NCBI RefSeq assembly: GCF_035987325.1
Contig: NZ_CP108488.1
Location: 868,001 to 932,000, forward strand
DNA length: 64,000 nucleotides
Reading direction: 5' to 3'
Source of the DNA: Streptomyces sp. NBC_01244
Lineage (GTDB): Bacteria; Actinomycetota; Actinomycetes; Streptomycetales; Streptomycetaceae
Of the stretch, positions 61,075 to 64,000 are shown in pieces. A program made the position numbers and the translations under genes. The first letter of the stretch is position 1; each line of letters opens with the position of its first letter. A model generated the notes under the pieces. The model was given only the letters and a program-made list of their open reading frames with translations, was not told where the DNA came from and did no database searches.

Positions 61075-64000
61075 ATGACCGTTTCGCCCGGCGGCGTTCC
61101 GCCAACCCCTGACTCGGTGGTGTTCCGGCTCCTCGGGCCGTTACAGGTGACCGGTCTCGGCGGTCCGGTACGCGTTCCACCCGGCCGGCAGGAGGTCATC
61201 CTGGCCGCGCTGCTGCTCGAGGCGAACCGGGTGGTGAGCACCGACTATCTCGTCGACCTGATCTGGGACGACGAACCCCCGGACACGGCCCGCACCCAGG
61301 TGCAGATCTGCGTGTCGCGGCTGCGCAAGCTGTTCAGCACGGCGGTGATCCCGGCCGCGATCACCACCCGGCCGCCGGGGTACGTCCTCAAGACGGAGGG
61401 CGACCTCGTCGACGCCGCGCTGTTCGCCCGCACCGTCGCCGAGGCGCGCGCGCTGGCCAAGCAGGGCGCACTGGGCGGTGCGGCAGAACTTCTGCGTACA
61501 GCAGGCGAGTTGTGGCAGGGCGACTGCCTCAGCGGGGTGTCCAGCGAGACCCTTCGCAGCAAGGCCCTGCAGTTGGACGAGGAACGCCTCACGGTGGCCG
61601 AGACCCGGATCGGGCTGGAACTGGAACTGGGCCGACACCACCAGCTCGTCGGCGAGATCCAGTTGCTCGTACGGGTCCACCCGCTGCGGGAGCGGCTGCG
61701 CGGCCAGCTGATGCTCGCCCTGTACCGCTCGGGGCGACAGGCCGAGGCCTTGGAGAGCTACCGGGTCGGGCGCGAACTGCTGGTGGAGGAGCTCGGCCTG
61801 GAGCCGGGATCCGAACTGCGGGCGCTGGAATCAGCCATCCTCGCGGGCGAGGTCGCCCCGCCGTCCCGGCCCGCGGCCGGCGGCTACGGCGCCGAGAGCG
61901 CGGACCCGGGCACGGGTACGGGTGCACATGCGGGTAGGGGTACGGGTACGGGTGCCGCTCCGGCCTCCGCCGCTCCCCCCGTAGCGGTGCCTGTCCCGAC
62001 CCCCGCGGTCACGGCCGCCGTCGCGGCTGCCGACGCGCCCGGGGCGGAACGGCCCACCCCACTGCCGCCCGCGCTCCCGCCCGTACCCGCAGCCGCCTCG
62101 TACCGGGAGGAGATCCCGCGCCAACTCCCCGCCGACACCTCCGATTTCGTCGGGGACGAGGCACAGATCGGCCGGATCGAGCGGACGCTGCTCGGAGAGG
62201 GCGGCCGGGCGGTCGGGCTCGCCGTGGTCGTCGGCAAGCCGGGCACCGGCAAGTCCACGCTGGCGACGCACATCGCGCACCGGCTGAGCGAAGACGGCTT
62301 CCCCGACGGCCAGTTGTACTGCGACCTGCGCGGCACCGGCACTCCCGCGACCTCCTCCGAGGTACTCGGCCGGTTCCTGCGCGCACTCGGCATCCCCGGG
62401 GCGGTGATCCCCGAGTCGCAGGACGAGCGCGCCGAGATGTACCGCACCCTGATGGCGTCGCGACGGGTTCTGGTGGTGCTCGACGACGCGGCGTCGGAGA
62501 GCCAGATCCGCCCGTTGCTGCCCGGAAGTTGCAGCTGCGCCGTGCTCGTCACCAGCCGGGTCCGGCTGACCGGCCTGCCGGGCGCGCACCGCGTGGAGCT
62601 CGACGTGATGAGCACCGACCACGCGCTGGAACTGCTGGTACGGGTGATCGGCGAGGACCGGGTGAGGCGCGAAGGGGTCGCCGCCGAGGCACTGATCCGC
62701 ACGGTGGGCGGACTGCCGCTGGCCCTGCGCATCGTCGCCGCCAGGCTGGCGGCCCGGCCGCACTGGACGCTGGCCTCGATGGTGCACCGCCTCGCCAATG
62801 AACGGCACCGCCTCGACGAACTGACCCACGGCGAGATGACGATGCGGGCGAGCCTCTCGCTCACGCACGACGGGCTGGCCGCGGCGGACCGCCGACTGCT
62901 GCGGCTGCTGAGCCTCGCGAAGGGTCCGACCCTCCCGGGCTGGCTGGCCGGGGCGCTGCTGGACGACGACCGCCCCTTCCCCTCCGACCTCCTCGAACCA
63001 CTCGTCGACGTACAGATGCTGGATGTCGTCGGGGTCGAGTCCACCGGCGGCTTCCGCTACCGCTTCCACGAGATCATCCGGGTGTTCGCGCGGGAGCAGC
63101 TCGCCGCGCACGACGAGCCGGCCGCGCAGTCGGCGGCGCTCGGGCGGATGCTGGGCGGCTGGCTGTCGCTGGCCGAACAGGCCCACCGGCGCATCTACGG
63201 CGGGGACTTCACCGTGCTCCACGGGAGCGCACCGCGCTGGGAGCCGTCCGCTCCGTGCGTGGACGAACTGCTCGTGGATCCGCTGGAGTGGCTCGACAGC
63301 GAGCACGCGAACCTGGTCCAGGCCGTCGAGCACGCGGCGGCGGCGCAGATGGACGAGCTGTGCTGGGACCTGGCGACGACGCTGACGACCCTGTTCGAGG
63401 GCCGGGGCTACTTCGACGACTGGGAGCGCACGCACCAGCTGGCGCTGGAGGCCGTCCGGGCGGCGGGCAACAAGCGCGGCACCGCGGCCCTGCTCGGGTC
63501 ACTGGGCGTGCTGTACCTCGGCCGCAGCCAGAAGGAGGAGTCCCGGGCGGCGCTGACCTCGGCGCTCGGGCTGTTCCAGGAGCTGGACGACGCCCACGGG
63601 CTGGCACTGTGCCACCGCGATCTGGCCCTGCTGGAGCGGATGCGGGGCAACGAGGACCGCGCGCTCACGCTGTACGACCGGGCGCTGCGGGATTTCGACC
63701 AAGTCGGTGACGTGGTGGGCCGGGCCATCGTCCTGACGCAGAGCGCACAGATCTGGATGGTGCGCGGCCAGCTCTCCGCCGCGCAGGACCGGCTGGACGA
63801 AGCGCTCGGCATCTACCGTTCGGTGGGGTACACCGGCGGGCAGGCCAGAACCCTGCGGAGGGCGGGCCAGTTGTCGCAGGCCCGCGGCGAGCACGAGCGC
63901 GCGGTCCGGACGTTCACCGAGGTGCTGGAGCTGTGCCGGGACACCGGGGACGTGATCGGCGAGGGGCACCTGCTGCGGGACCTGGGCCACGCGCACGCCG
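61075..64000 (+). CDS. SARP/AfsR-type transcriptional regulator (3' end outside window)
   Basis: At least 975 residues, open to the window edge. A winged-helix DNA-binding domain (~15-100, FRLLGPLQVTGLGGPVRVPP) and BTAD domain (~105-250, ELWQGDCLSG, LMLALYRSGRQAEALESYR) form the SARP part. A Gly/Thr/Ala/Pro linker follows, then an NB-ARC ATPase with Walker A GKPGTGKST (~388) and Walker B VLVVLDDA, and TPR repeats from ~790 (LGVLYLGRSQKEESRAAL, LALLERMRGNEDRAL). This is the AfsR architecture. SARPs activate antibiotic clusters by binding direct repeats near the -35 region. GGGAG precedes ATG 61075. Codon 23 is TTA, so bldA should control it. Likely pathway regulator. Confidence 0.9.
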   Translation, partial: MTVSPGGVPPTPDSVVFRLLGPLQVTGLGGPVRVPPGRQEVILAALLLEANRVVSTDYLVDLIWDDEPPDTARTQVQICVSRLRKLFSTAVIPAAITTRPPGYVLKTEGDLVDAALFARTVAEARALAKQGALGGAAELLRTAGELWQGDCLSGVSSETLRSKALQLDEERLTVAETRIGLELELGRHHQLVGEIQLLVRVHPLRERLRGQLMLALYRSGRQAEALESYRVGRELLVEELGLEPGSELRALESAILAGEVAPPSRPAAGGYGAESADPGTGTGAHAGRGTGTGAAPASAAPPVAVPVPTPAVTAAVAAADAPGAERPTPLPPALPPVPAAASYREEIPRQLPADTSDFVGDEAQIGRIERTLLGEGGRAVGLAVVVGKPGTGKSTLATHIAHRLSEDGFPDGQLYCDLRGTGTPATSSEVLGRFLRALGIPGAVIPESQDERAEMYRTLMASRRVLVVLDDAASESQIRPLLPGSCSCAVLVTSRVRLTGLPGAHRVELDVMSTDHALELLVRVIGEDRVRREGVAAEALIRTVGGLPLALRIVAARLAARPHWTLASMVHRLANERHRLDELTHGEMTMRASLSLTHDGLAAADRRLLRLLSLAKGPTLPGWLAGALLDDDRPFPSDLLEPLVDVQMLDVVGVESTGGFRYRFHEIIRVFAREQLAAHDEPAAQSAALGRMLGGWLSLAEQAHRRIYGGDFTVLHGSAPRWEPSAPCVDELLVDPLEWLDSEHANLVQAVEHAAAAQMDELCWDLATTLTTLFEGRGYFDDWERTHQLALEAVRAAGNKRGTAALLGSLGVLYLGRSQKEESRAALTSALGLFQELDDAHGLALCHRDLALLERMRGNEDRALTLYDRALRDFDQVGDVVGRAIVLTQSAQIWMVRGQLSAAQDRLDEALGIYRSVGYTGGQARTLRRAGQLSQARGEHERAVRTFTEVLELCRDTGDVIGEGHLLRDLGHAHA
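61141..61143 (+). other. in-frame TTA leucine codon
   Basis: TTA is codon 23 of the SARP gene (in FRLLGPLQVTG), within the DNA-binding domain. This is the classic position of bldA control in pathway-specific regulators. Confidence 0.88.

Overview
The window looks like a chromosomal segment of a Streptomyces. GC content is very high throughout, GTG starts are common, and the gene content is typical of the genus: ectoine genes, a rodlin, a SARP regulator, an LAL regulator, a DUF5133 protein, DoxX, Ku, CsbD and an Rpf-like transglycosylase. Three genes carry the rare leucine codon TTA, the usual mark of bldA-dependent developmental control. No tRNA, rRNA, CRISPR array, insertion sequence or phage module was recognised.

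Layout. (1) 1-9.7 kb: stress and maintenance genes. These are a class II amidotransferase cut by the window edge, a YbdK-type ligase, a DJ-1 protein and an ANTAR-like/DUF5133 protein, then a leftward run holding Ku, an anti-sigma kinase, a STAS antagonist, a D,D-carboxypeptidase and CsbD. Several genes in this run carry one-base frameshifts or are chimeric remnants. (2) 9.7-19.3 kb: small stress proteins, an AI-2E-type permease, a flavin reductase, a phospholipase D-like enzyme, a paralogous pair of unknown proteins, an overlapping three-gene operon (metallophosphoesterase, BON-like protein, nucleotidyltransferase), DoxX and a PPOX flavoprotein. (3) 19.5-23.0 kb: a two-gene unit of a P-loop-like protein with a TTA codon and a membrane-anchored periplasmic-binding-fold protein, with no permease. 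(4) 23.3-26.7 kb: the complete ectABCD operon for ectoine and hydroxyectoine, with a nested hairpin upstream and a terminator downstream. (5) 26.8-38.2 kb: a lipoprotein, a frameshifted LAL regulator, secreted hydrolases, a rodlin, a GNAT enzyme and two methyltransferases.

(6) 39.2-54.7 kb: a nonribosomal peptide cluster of four proteins with domain orders C-A-PCP, C-A-PCP-TE-MFS, C-A-PCP and A-PCP-C. By eye the three amino-acid-type A domains read as glycine, aspartate-like and a basic diamino acid. The fourth resembles acyl- or aryl-acid ligases and is the likely starter. The second protein fuses peptide release (a thioesterase with Cys in place of the catalytic Ser) to an EntS-like exporter in one polypeptide. 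(7) 54.7-56.4 kb: debris of three unrelated genes, marking a probable cluster edge. (8) 56.5-64 kb: an Rpf-like protein, a PobA-like flavin monooxygenase (TTA codon, probably leaderless), a methyltransferase with an extra N-terminal domain, an NTF2-like protein, and a large SARP/NB-ARC/TPR regulator (TTA codon) running off the right edge.

Working model (inference). The SARP gene depends on bldA for translation and may switch on the NRPS and perhaps the neighbouring tailoring genes. A DasR-like palindrome lies about 270 bp upstream of the first NRPS gene. The product is predicted to be a short acylated peptide containing Gly, an Asp-like residue and a diamino acid, released and exported by one fused protein.
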